This document shows positions 1 to 5,610 of a stretch of 8,136 nt of DNA, in pieces. The DNA lies in NCBI GenBank assembly GCA_002731735.1, contig PCCM01000066.1, positions 1-8,136 on the forward strand. The letters are read 5' to 3'. The notes under the pieces are model-generated. The model was not told where the DNA came from. It searched no databases and was given only the letters and a program-made list of their open reading frames with translations. Position numbers and translations under genes: made by a program. Position 1 is the stretch's first letter. Each line of letters begins with the position of its first letter. The DNA is from Gemmatimonadota bacterium (GTDB lineage Bacteria > Gemmatimonadota > Gemmatimonadetes > Longimicrobiales > Gaopeijiaceae).

Positions 1-14
1 GAAACCAGCACAGA

Positions 15-87
15 GGGGCCATAGCTCAGTTGGGAGAGCGCTGGCTTTGCAAGCCAGAGGTCGCCGGTTCGATCCCGGCTGGCTCCA
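15..87 (+). tRNA. tRNA-Ala (anticodon TGC)
   Basis: The full cloverleaf can be drawn. The acceptor stem pairs 15-21 with 80-86, and the third pair is the G3:U70 wobble that is the identity element of alanine tRNAs. The D arm is 24-39. The anticodon stem pairs 41-45 with 53-57 around loop TTTGCAA, with anticodon TGC at 48-50. The T arm is 63-79 with loop TTCGATC, and the discriminator base is A87. The 3' CCA is not added as extra bases after the discriminator, so it would come from the CCA-adding enzyme. This tRNA is often found in the 16S-23S rRNA spacer, but no 23S start follows here; the 14 bases before it are uninformative. Confidence 0.97.
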
Positions 88-155
88 CTCGTAACACGGG
101 GTACGTGTCCCTCGTAGAGGCACCAGGGACGTGAGCCGGAGGCTAGGACAGATCA

Positions 156-198
156 AAAGAGACGGCCACCCCCAAATGACGGTGGTGGCCGTCTCTTT
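156..198. terminator. Bidirectional hairpin terminator between tRNA-Ala and the VOC gene
   Basis: A perfect 15-bp inverted repeat (156-170 with 184-198, arms AAAGAGACGGCCACC / GGTGGCCGTCTCTTT) encloses a 13-nt loop. The stem ends in A:T pairs, so a short U run follows the GC-rich stem in either direction. It sits between two convergent units: the tRNA reading rightward and the VOC gene reading leftward, whose stop codon is 17 bp away. A weaker imperfect stem (104-112 with 125-133) lies between it and the tRNA and may help process the tRNA trailer. Confidence 0.85.
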
Positions 199-215
199 GT
201 TCAGAACCGCTGCGA

Positions 216-1016
216 CTAATACTCGTCGAATCCCTCGGTCAGCTCGATGTAAACGCCCGACGGATCGGTGAAGAAGGCGATCTTGAGTTCGATCGGTGCT
301 ACGTCGGTATATCCCAGGTCGAACTCGATGCCACGCGCCTCGAGCTTCTGAACGAATGCCTCGAGATCATCGACTTCGAACCCGATGTGATCGATGGCCC
401 GGCCTTGTGTGGGCTCGCGCGGCGTCCGAGAAGTCGCGAAGCTGAGGTTCTGGCCGGGGACATTCACCGTTGTCTCGATGTTTCCACGGGAGGCCTGCAC
501 ACCCGAGAATATATCCACGTACCAGGCCATCAGCTCAAGGTAGTCGGGGGTGTTGAAGTGGATGTGATACCCCGCCGCCTTCATGGGGAGTTGCGGGTCT
601 TCCTGCAGTTCGAATCTGACGCCGTCCGGCGCCACCACATACGCGTTTGCGTAGCCTTCGGCGCCCGTGAACTCGGACTGTACCTCGAGTCCGGCCGCGC
701 GCCACGACGCAAGCACCTCAGCGATGTTACGCACCTTGAAGCCGAAGTGATCCATCACGCTGCCCTGTGAACCTCCACTCGGGGGCGTCTCGTTGAACAC
801 AACGAGCATGTTCGGGAACTTGACGGTCCTCAGAAAACCCTTCTGAACAGCTACGCCGCCGAATTGCTCGACCCAGATTTTCGTGTGGGCATCGATGTCG
901 GTGACGTTGAGATGAACGTGGGCAAACGTCACACCGTCTGCGTTCGGAGGTGCCAGTTGTGCCTGTGCGGGTGACGCGAACAAGAGCGCGACAGCGCCGG
1001 TCAGTAGAAGCCTCAT
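216..1016 (-). CDS. Exported tandem VOC (glyoxalase/extradiol dioxygenase fold) protein
   Basis: 266 residues. Residues 1-19 are a Sec signal peptide: Arg near the start, a Leu/Ala core, and a predicted cut after A19 (AQA|Q). The mature protein is two vicinal-oxygen-chelate modules, about 29-140 and 148-262. They repeat the same landmarks: HVHLNV/HIHFNT, DHFGFKV/DHIGFEV and FELQED/IELTEG. Each module has His on strand 1 (H33/H35; H151/H153), a second His (H90; H210) and a late Glu (E137; E258), a spacing like the 2-His-1-Glu iron site of type I extradiol dioxygenases. VOC proteins cover isomerases, ring-cleaving dioxygenases, antibiotic-binding and resistance proteins, so the reaction cannot be named; a metal-dependent periplasmic enzyme is the best inference. 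The ATG is preceded by AGGAGG (1023-1028) with 6-nt spacing, which fixes the start. The gene is monocistronic and ends at the shared hairpin terminator. Confidence 0.9.
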   Translation of the reverse strand: MRLLLTGAVALLFASPAQAQLAPPNADGVTFAHVHLNVTDIDAHTKIWVEQFGGVAVQKGFLRTVKFPNMLVVFNETPPSGGSQGSVMDHFGFKVRNIAEVLASWRAAGLEVQSEFTGAEGYANAYVVAPDGVRFELQEDPQLPMKAAGYHIHFNTPDYLELMAWYVDIFSGVQASRGNIETTVNVPGQNLSFATSRTPREPTQGRAIDHIGFEVDDLEAFVQKLEARGIEFDLGYTDVAPIELKIAFFTDPSGVYIELTEGFDEY

Positions 1017-1224
1017 ATCCGTCCTCCTCGACTACAGTGAAGTTGCGTCTCCGGTCCGGTCGCTTGGTTATCAGGAGTACTGTTCTAATACCAGTGGCCG
1101 ACCCGTGTCGGACCAATATGGTACTCGACCGAATTCGTGCAATCTGTAGACGGTTTCCACCTAGCGCGTACAAGGGAACCAAGGCCATGGCGGCCAAGGT
1201 AGGACGGACCCAGAGCTGGGAATT

Positions 1225-1246
1225 CGCCCCCCGGCGTCGGGGGGCG
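1225..1246. terminator. GC-rich hairpin, possible terminator
   Basis: An 8-bp perfect stem CGCCCCCC / GGGGGGCG (1225-1232 with 1239-1246) has a 6-nt loop GGCGTC. It is followed by only CTTGTG on the + strand and AATTCCC on the - strand, so a proper U tract is missing in both directions. It stands between two divergent genes, where a terminator for neither is expected. It may be the terminator of a lost gene or an insulating structure. Confidence 0.4.
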
Positions 1247-1393
1247 CTTGTGTCGAGGCTTCTGGCGTTCTTCTCTAGAAGATCCCGAAACCGATGTGGA
1301 TCAGGGCCGTGAAGCTCCGGTTCCTCAGAGAATTCGCCTGTGAAACGGATCCAATGAAGTGGTCGTAGGGTTTAGAATAACGTGAGGCGTACG

Positions 1394-1410
1394 CGCTCTG
1401 CTCCAGAGCG
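1394..1410 (+). other. Short perfect hairpin in the presumed 5' leader of the membrane protein-mobA operon
   Basis: CGCTCTG (1394-1400) pairs perfectly with CAGAGCG (1404-1410) over a 3-nt loop CTC. It lies between the candidate -10 element (1373-1378) and the first start codon (1449), so it would be in the mRNA leader if that promoter is real. It could stabilise the 5' end or be an operator half-site pair. It does not resemble the much larger molybdenum-cofactor riboswitch. Confidence 0.35.
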
Positions 1411-1448
1411 GGTGCCCACGACCAACTTATTACGCGAGGATGTGAATC

Positions 1449-1739
1449 ATGCTCAGCCTGCTTGGATTGGGTATCGAGGGGGCGGCGGGGATTCTTGGGC
1501 ATACGAGAGCCCGGAGTTTCGTCGGACGCCGCCTACGGTTTACCAGCCTCGTGGAGAAGCCGTCCTTCGGCCTGGCGGCCGGCGCCGCAGCGACCGCCGT
1601 CGCGATACCCGTGGTGCTGGTGGTGGGTTCTGTGCTCCCGATCGTGACTATTACTACGGCCGTCGTCTTCGGCGCAGGTGTCGGGACCGGTGCGGCGCTC
1701 GGCGCCAAGGACGCGCAGAAACCTCTGCTGGAAGATTGA
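1449..1739 (+). CDS. Small two-helix membrane protein, function unknown
   Basis: 96 residues, no family recognised. After an N-terminal part rich in Arg (about 19-32), two adjacent hydrophobic segments rich in Ala, Gly and Val (about 40-61 and 63-86) are likely transmembrane helices separated by a Ser/Pro turn. The tail KDAQKPLLED is polar and acidic. The positive-inside rule puts the Arg-rich N-terminus in the cytoplasm, and an even number of helices would return the tail there. The start is ATG with a modest purine stretch (GCGAGGA) 8-9 nt upstream. The stop lies only 7 bp before the mobA start, so the two are almost surely cotranscribed. The longer overlapping frame is Arg-rich and not protein-like. 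Gly/Ala-rich helices suggest close helix packing or oligomerisation, but no role can be assigned. Confidence 0.65.
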   Translation: MLSLLGLGIEGAAGILGHTRARSFVGRRLRFTSLVEKPSFGLAAGAAATAVAIPVVLVVGSVLPIVTITTAVVFGAGVGTGAALGAKDAQKPLLED

Positions 1740-1746
1740 CCTCTCC

Positions 1747-2385
1747 GTGACCCCTCCCGCCGAGAGGATTTTCGGCGCCATGCTGGCCGGAGGGGAAAGC
1801 TGCCGTTTTGGCGAACCTAAGGTGTTGGCCCCGCTCTCGGGTGCGCCAATGGCGAGTTGGGGTTTGGGTGTGCTCGAGGCGGCAGGCCTGACCGTCGGCG
1901 TCATATCGGATGAGGAGGGTGTGGAAGCTGCGCTGGGCCTCCCGGCCCGGCCCGACCTAGAAGCTGGACTCGGCCCGATCGGCGGGTTGTGGACGGCGCT
2001 TCAGTGGGCCAGTGAAAGGGGTGACGATGGAGTGCTGCTTCTCGGATGTGACATGCCGCTCGTAAATGAGGCGCTTGTTCGCGCGATCCTCGACTGGGAT
2101 GACGCCGCGCCAGCGGTAGTTCCTGTCGGCTCGGAAGGCCCCGAGCCCCTTTGTGCGTTGTACCGATCGACGTGTGTGCCCGAGGTCGAGCGCAGGCTGC
2201 ACTCCGACGACCGGTCCTTACGTGGTTTGGCCAAAGCCCTTGGGGCGGCGTTCATCGGTGAAGACGCCGTGGCACGGGTCGCGGATGCTCAAACCACGTT
2301 CCTGAACGTGAATACGGTGGGGGAGCGGGATCGCGCCGAGGCTCTGCTCGAAGCCCGAGGTCTCCGGGCATCAGCGAGCCCTTGA
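1747..2385 (+). CDS. mobA: Molybdenum cofactor guanylyltransferase (MobA)
   Basis: 212 residues from a GTG start. MobA transfers GMP from GTP to molybdenum-molybdopterin in the cytoplasm, making the bis-MGD cofactor of DMSO-reductase-family enzymes such as formate dehydrogenases and nitrate reductases. The nucleotide-binding signature LAGGESCRFGEPK is at 13-25, the GLGPIGGLWTAL turn at 75-85, the metal-binding motif GCDMP at 100-104 (D102), the substrate segment EPLCALYR at 133-140, and the C-terminal FLNVNT at 185-190. Length fits the family (about 190-210). GTG 1747 lies 7 bp after the previous stop with GGAAGA about 11 nt upstream. The in-frame ATG at 1678 would overlap the upstream gene by 62 bp and add an Arg-rich, non-conserved tail; ATG 1780 would cut into the first beta strand. 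No other cofactor-synthesis or molybdoenzyme gene is in view. A cytidylyltransferase (MocA-like) is the main alternative. Confidence 0.86.
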   Translation: MTPPAERIFGAMLAGGESCRFGEPKVLAPLSGAPMASWGLGVLEAAGLTVGVISDEEGVEAALGLPARPDLEAGLGPIGGLWTALQWASERGDDGVLLLGCDMPLVNEALVRAILDWDDAAPAVVPVGSEGPEPLCALYRSTCVPEVERRLHSDDRSLRGLAKALGAAFIGEDAVARVADAQTTFLNVNTVGERDRAEALLEARGLRASASP

Positions 2386-4136
2386 TGGCCTCCGGTATTG
2401 TGTCGACGCTAGGGAGGCGTCGGTGGATGGTCGCTTTGGGTGTTTCCTTCCTCGCGCTTTTGGCGCTGGCACTGGTGCCGGCCTTTCTCGAACAGCAGGA
2501 GGATGCGCTCGAGAGGGAACTCGCCGTGTTTTCTTTGGCACGGCCAATGTTTCAGGAGATTCAGAACGCCCACCTTCAGGAAATGAGGCTGGTCGAGCGG
2601 TATGTGAGTTCGGGTGACTCGAGCCTCATCACCCGCTACACGGACCTCGTCCCCCAGGGGGCTAGACTCCTCGACTCGCTGGGGGTGGTGGTCAGCGGGA
2701 TGGCGCCGAGCTACAGCGTGGAGCTGAGCCAGGTCGAACGCGGGGCCCGCGACTGGCGTACACTCCATTCCCTTCTCATGGAGGGTCCACTCTCGACCGA
2801 CCCCGCCGCATTTCGCGAGAATCTGGAGGCCGATCGTGCCCGCTACGATTCGGTACGGGCTTCGGTGCGGGCCTTCGAAGACCTACTGATCCGGGACGCG
2901 GCCTTGGCTCAGGCGCGGCTGGAGCAGCGGCGTACATGGCAGTTTTGGGCCAGGTTCGGCACCGTAGGCTTGACCATCTTGGGTGCGATCGGTCTAGTGT
3001 CGGTTGGCCTGAGTCTCCAGAATCTCGCTCAGCGCGAGACACGACGTCGGCTGGAAACCGTGACCGTACGTCGAGATATGCGCTCGATCCTTAAAGGGAC
3101 CGCCGATGGCCTGATCGGCGTCGATCAGGATGGGCACTGTACGTTCCTCAATGAAGCCGGGTCGACACTGCTCGGCTACTCCCCGAGCGAGCTACGTGGG
3201 CAGGCCGTGCACTCTCGGATCCATCACACCAGGGCCGACGGCGGCGAGCATTCGGAGCGTGACTGTCCGGTCCACATCGCGTTGGGCTCAGGCAAGACTG
3301 TGCGCGTGCCGGATGACGTGTTGTGGCGCAAGGATGGGACGTCCTTTCCAGTCCAGCTCATCATCAGTCCGATGAAGGATGCGCGGAATGTGCGCGGCGT
3401 TGTCCTCACCTTCACCGACATGACCGAGATCCGTGAGGCCGAGGCGGCATTACGTGACGCCGTAAGGGCGAGGGACGAGGTGCTGGCCGTCGTGTCCCAC
3501 GATCTCCGGAACCCAGTCGGCACGATCGCGGCGGCGGCCGAGCTCTTGGGCGATGTTCCGCTCCCTCCGGAGCGGCAGGAGGAGCATCTCGAGACTATCG
3601 GCAGGGCGGCGGACCGCATCAATCGGTTGATCCAGGATCTCCTGGACGTCGCTCAGATCGAGGCAGGGCGGCTCTCGGTCCGGACTAAACCAGTGGATAT
3701 CGTCGAGGTGTTCGAGGAAGTCTTTTCCCAAATGGGCTGGGAGGCCGATGAAGAGGAGGTCGACCTCACGGTACGTGTTGCAGCGGACCTGCCTTCGGTG
3801 AAAGCGGATCGTCATCGGATCGTGCAGGTGATGTCCAACCTCATCGACAATGGGCTGAAGTTCACTCCGGCGGGCGGGCGGGTCACGATGGCCGCATCGC
3901 GAGCGCCGGGCGGGGTATCGGTCACGGTCTCGGATACCGGTCCGGGTATCGAGCCCGAAATGGAGGAGCACCTCTTCGATCGTTTCTGGAAGGGACACGC
4001 GGACGGCACTCGGGGCGCCGGGCTAGGCCTCGCGATCGTCGACGGAATTCTTCAGGCCCACGGCACCAGGATTCACGTGGAAACCGAGATCGGCCGGGGG
4101 AGCGTCTTTTCCTTTACTCTGCCAACTGGGGACTGA
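2385..4136 (+). CDS. Membrane-bound PAS sensor histidine kinase
   Basis: 583 residues. A short cytoplasmic Arg-rich start (RRRW, 11-14) precedes TM1 (about 15-35). Next comes an all-helical external domain of about 150 residues, like CHASE3 or four-helix-bundle sensors, then TM2 (about 189-210). A cytoplasmic PAS domain follows (about 230-350, with the WRKDGTSFPV strand at 314-323). The dimerisation domain carries the phospho-acceptor H372 in SHDLRNP. The ATP-binding domain has an N box with N485 and N489, G1 DTGPG (517-521), F box LFDRFWKG (530-537) and G2 GAGLGLA (544-550). All catalytic motifs are intact. It should autophosphorylate and pass phosphate to a response regulator, which is not in this window. 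The ATG overlaps the mobA stop by one base (TGATG), so translation is coupled; TTG 2382 is the only nearby alternative. The last 23 bp overlap the convergent ABC gene. The ligand is unknown. Confidence 0.93.
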   Translation: MASGIVSTLGRRRWMVALGVSFLALLALALVPAFLEQQEDALERELAVFSLARPMFQEIQNAHLQEMRLVERYVSSGDSSLITRYTDLVPQGARLLDSLGVVVSGMAPSYSVELSQVERGARDWRTLHSLLMEGPLSTDPAAFRENLEADRARYDSVRASVRAFEDLLIRDAALAQARLEQRRTWQFWARFGTVGLTILGAIGLVSVGLSLQNLAQRETRRRLETVTVRRDMRSILKGTADGLIGVDQDGHCTFLNEAGSTLLGYSPSELRGQAVHSRIHHTRADGGEHSERDCPVHIALGSGKTVRVPDDVLWRKDGTSFPVQLIISPMKDARNVRGVVLTFTDMTEIREAEAALRDAVRARDEVLAVVSHDLRNPVGTIAAAAELLGDVPLPPERQEEHLETIGRAADRINRLIQDLLDVAQIEAGRLSVRTKPVDIVEVFEEVFSQMGWEADEEEVDLTVRVAADLPSVKADRHRIVQVMSNLIDNGLKFTPAGGRVTMAASRAPGGVSVTVSDTGPGIEPEMEEHLFDRFWKGHADGTRGAGLGLAIVDGILQAHGTRIHVETEIGRGSVFSFTLPTGD

Positions 4137-5214
4137 AGCCCAATAATTGGCATGAATTTCGAACGACCGAAGCATAGTCGGGGACGATGGCAAGCCGAAT
4201 CTCATCTCCAGTGGAGTAACTCTCGGTCGTCGGCAGGTGCACCGTGATGACGCGGTGTCCTCCAGCCTCGGTCGGCAACTGAACCTCCACTTCGACAGCA
4301 CTCCCGGTATACGTCGTGGACGTAACCGAACCCCGGAACAAGCCATGTTCGGAGGGAGTGAACCCCTCGGGCCGCACCGAGACCATCACGGGTGCGCCGT
4401 CCGGGAGCCCGGAACGATCCACGCGGCAGAGGGAGCCGAAATCGGTGAGCACACACCCGTCGACACCCTGGATAAGCCCTTGGAGCAAATTGGTACGGCC
4501 CACGAACGTCGCCACGAAGATCGACTCGGGATGTTTGTAGATCTCCAGGGGCGTTCCCACCTGTTCGATTTTCCCTTGATTCATGACCGCCACGCGGTCG
4601 GAGACCGCTAAGGCGTCTCTCTGGTCGTGGCTGACCAGAATACAGGTGATTCCTGCCGACCGCAGACTCCCGATCACTTCGTCGCGAACATTGTCGCGGA
4701 GATGCGCGTCCAGATTGCTGAACGGCTCATCCATCAGCACCACCACGGGCTCAGGGGCGATCGCCCGGGCCAGCGCCACGCGCTGTTGCTGCCCGCCGGA
4801 GAGTTCGTGAGGGTATCGGTCGAAGTGATGTGCTAGATCGAGAAGCTCGAGTACTTCCTTGGCGCGTTCGGGGCGTTGCTTCTTCGGGCGCCCGTGGAGC
4901 CCGAACATGACGTTTTCTCCCACCGACAAATGGGGGAAAAGCGCGTAGTCCTGGAAGACCATACCCACGCCGCGGTGTTCCGGCGAAACCCATTCACCGT
5001 TGCCCGAAACTGCCATGTCGCGAACGCAAATCGTCCCCTCATCCGGGGCTTCGAACCCGGCGATGAGTCTCAGGGTCGTGGTTTTGCCACATCCGCTGGG
5101 GCCCAGCAGAGTGAGGATCTCCCCCTCGCGGACATCGAGCGTTACGTCGGACAGGGCCTGAACAGGCCCCGGCCAATAGCTCTTGCCCACATTTTCCAGG
5201 TCGATTGCCGGCAT
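4114..5214 (-). CDS. fbpC: Ferric iron (FbpC-like) ABC transporter ATP-binding protein
   Basis: 366 residues. This is the cytoplasmic motor of a periplasmic-binding-protein importer, coupling ATP hydrolysis to uptake. Walker A is GPSGCGKT (38-45), the Q loop is FQDY (Q88), the signature is LSGGQ (138-142), Walker B is VVVLMDEP (157-164, E163) and the H loop is H196. A C-terminal TOBE-like regulatory domain (about 240-360) includes VSVRPEG. The SGNGEWVSPEHRGVGMVFQD segment, with YALFPHLSV after it, is typical of the Fe3+/polyamine branch and unlike the MalK/UgpC sugar branch. A Fur-box-like site upstream favours iron. The Shine-Dalgarno sequence before ATG 5214 is weak or absent; a frame reaching 5574 just reads through the glpD remnant and is rejected. 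No permease or binding-protein gene is adjacent, so it would have to work with partners encoded elsewhere. Spermidine or thiamine import remain possible. Confidence 0.88.
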   Translation of the reverse strand: MPAIDLENVGKSYWPGPVQALSDVTLDVREGEILTLLGPSGCGKTTTLRLIAGFEAPDEGTICVRDMAVSGNGEWVSPEHRGVGMVFQDYALFPHLSVGENVMFGLHGRPKKQRPERAKEVLELLDLAHHFDRYPHELSGGQQQRVALARAIAPEPVVVLMDEPFSNLDAHLRDNVRDEVIGSLRSAGITCILVSHDQRDALAVSDRVAVMNQGKIEQVGTPLEIYKHPESIFVATFVGRTNLLQGLIQGVDGCVLTDFGSLCRVDRSGLPDGAPVMVSVRPEGFTPSEHGLFRGSVTSTTYTGSAVEVEVQLPTEAGGHRVITVHLPTTESYSTGDEIRLAIVPDYASVVRNSCQLLGFSPQLAE

Positions 5215-5230
5215 ACTTAGCGAACGCGAT

Positions 5231-5245
5231 TGAGAATCGTTTTCA
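5231..5245 (-). promoter_or_regulatory. Candidate Fur box upstream of the iron-type ATPase gene
   Basis: TGAGAATCGTTTTCA, read on the + strand, matches the 7-1-7 Fur consensus TGATAATnATTATCA at 11 of 14 positions. The wider palindrome TTGAGAA-TCG-TTTTCAA (5230-5246) has one mismatch between its arms. It lies 17 bp before the ATPase start codon and just downstream of the predicted -10 element. Iron-loaded Fur bound here would block transcription. The function match between site and gene is the strongest support; binding itself is inferred. Confidence 0.6.
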
Positions 5246-5256
5246 ACTCGTCTCCG

Positions 5257-5285
5257 ATGGTAGCGGATTAAGGGCGGTAGTTCAA
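5257..5285 (-). promoter_or_regulatory. Candidate sigma70 promoter for the ATPase gene
   Basis: On the minus strand TTGAAC (5285-5280) and TACCAT (5262-5257) are separated by exactly 17 bp; each matches 4 of 6 consensus bases. Transcription would start near 5250, giving a leader of about 36 nt that runs straight into the Fur-box-like palindrome. The -35 element begins 6 bp after the stop of the glpD remnant, so the ATPase gene need not depend on readthrough from upstream. Confidence 0.45.
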
Positions 5286-5291
5286 TGCGTT

Positions 5292-5587
5292 CTAGCCGTC
5301 CTCGGAGGGTGGGGCGTGCTCTGCGGCAAGCTCCCTGTCTCTGTACTGCGCGAGCTCCTTGATCTTCCGAGGTGCGTCCCATCCCAACGCTTCCGCCATG
5401 ATGTATGCCGCGGCTTCCGCCCCGGCGAGCCCGAAGTTCGGGCTGAACAGAAGTAGTGCCGCCCGCCGGTCCACCCGCGCAGGGCGGCGTCCCGTGCGAG
5501 GCCGCAGCCCGTGATGCCCCCGACGACGACGAGTAGATCCAGGCGATCTTGGCCAAGCCGCGTGAGGGCCTCACGCCGTCCGGCCAC
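5292..5587 (-). pseudogene. glpD: glpD remnant: glycerol-3-phosphate dehydrogenase with large internal deletion and frameshift
   Basis: Two pieces of aerobic FAD-dependent glycerol-3-phosphate dehydrogenase lie side by side in different frames. From GTG 5587 the first ~38 residues are the N-terminal FAD-binding strand (REALTRLGQDRLDLLVVVGG, then ITGCGLARDAALRG). After about 5474 the sequence continues in another frame with the family C-terminus (RRAALLLFSPNFGLAGAEAA, then YIMAEALGWDAPRKIKELAQ YRD), ending at TAG 5292-5294. Normal GlpD is about 500-560 residues; roughly 400 or more central residues, including most of the catalytic domain, are missing. The FAD motif is also damaged: the usual GGGITG reads VGGITG. 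The start has a good ribosome site (AGGA, 8-nt spacing) and lies 23 bp after the upstream phosphodiesterase gene, so this was probably an operon. The remnant cannot be a working enzyme. An assembly join that dropped about 1.3 kb is the main alternative. Confidence 0.8.
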
Positions 5588-5610
5588 GTTGAATTCCTGG
5601 GGAGTAGTAA

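Larger units (their letters stand above)
1017..1448. other. Intergenic region between divergent VOC gene and mobA operon
   Basis: About 430 bp with no convincing gene. It must hold the leftward promoter of the VOC gene and the rightward promoter of the three-gene operon. For the operon, TAGAAT at 1373-1378 is an acceptable -10 element about 70 bp before the first ATG, but no good -35 lies 16-18 bp upstream. For the VOC gene no well-spaced -35/-10 pair was found; a short palindrome (CCGAC/GTCGG, 1098-1111) is the only symmetric element near it. Two hairpins (1225-1246, 1394-1410) are listed separately. Open frames here are Arg-rich or low-complexity and look like chance. Confidence 0.6.

Noticed and set aside
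15..87. tRNA-Ala as an integration site for a genomic island
   Set aside because: There is no integrase, no repeated tRNA 3' end and no mobile gene in the window.
1275..1502. Minus-strand 75-residue frame ending at 1275 before a GC hairpin
   Set aside because: The C-terminal residues look somewhat protein-like, but the rest is not, it overlaps the start of the membrane-protein gene, and no ribosome site is evident.
1678..1746. Longer mobA start at ATG 1678
   Set aside because: It adds an Arg-rich, non-conserved 23 residues and overlaps the upstream membrane-protein gene; GTG 1747 fits the family start and spacing.
1382..1750. 122-residue plus-strand frame overlapping the small membrane protein
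   Set aside because: Composition is dominated by Arg and Gly as expected for an out-of-frame reading of GC-rich coding DNA; the 1449 frame has coherent membrane helices.
4114..5214. ATPase as UgpC, given the nearby ugpQ and glpD
   Set aside because: The region around the Q loop (GVGMVFQDYALFPHLSV) is of the Fe3+/polyamine type rather than the sugar/glycerol-phosphate type, and a separate promoter and Fur-like site break the link to the glp genes.
5215..5574. N-terminal extension of the ATPase frame by 120 residues up to 5574
   Set aside because: It reads through the glpD remnant in the wrong frame, is low-complexity, and the ATPase family starts at MPAIDLENVGKSYW (ATG 5214).
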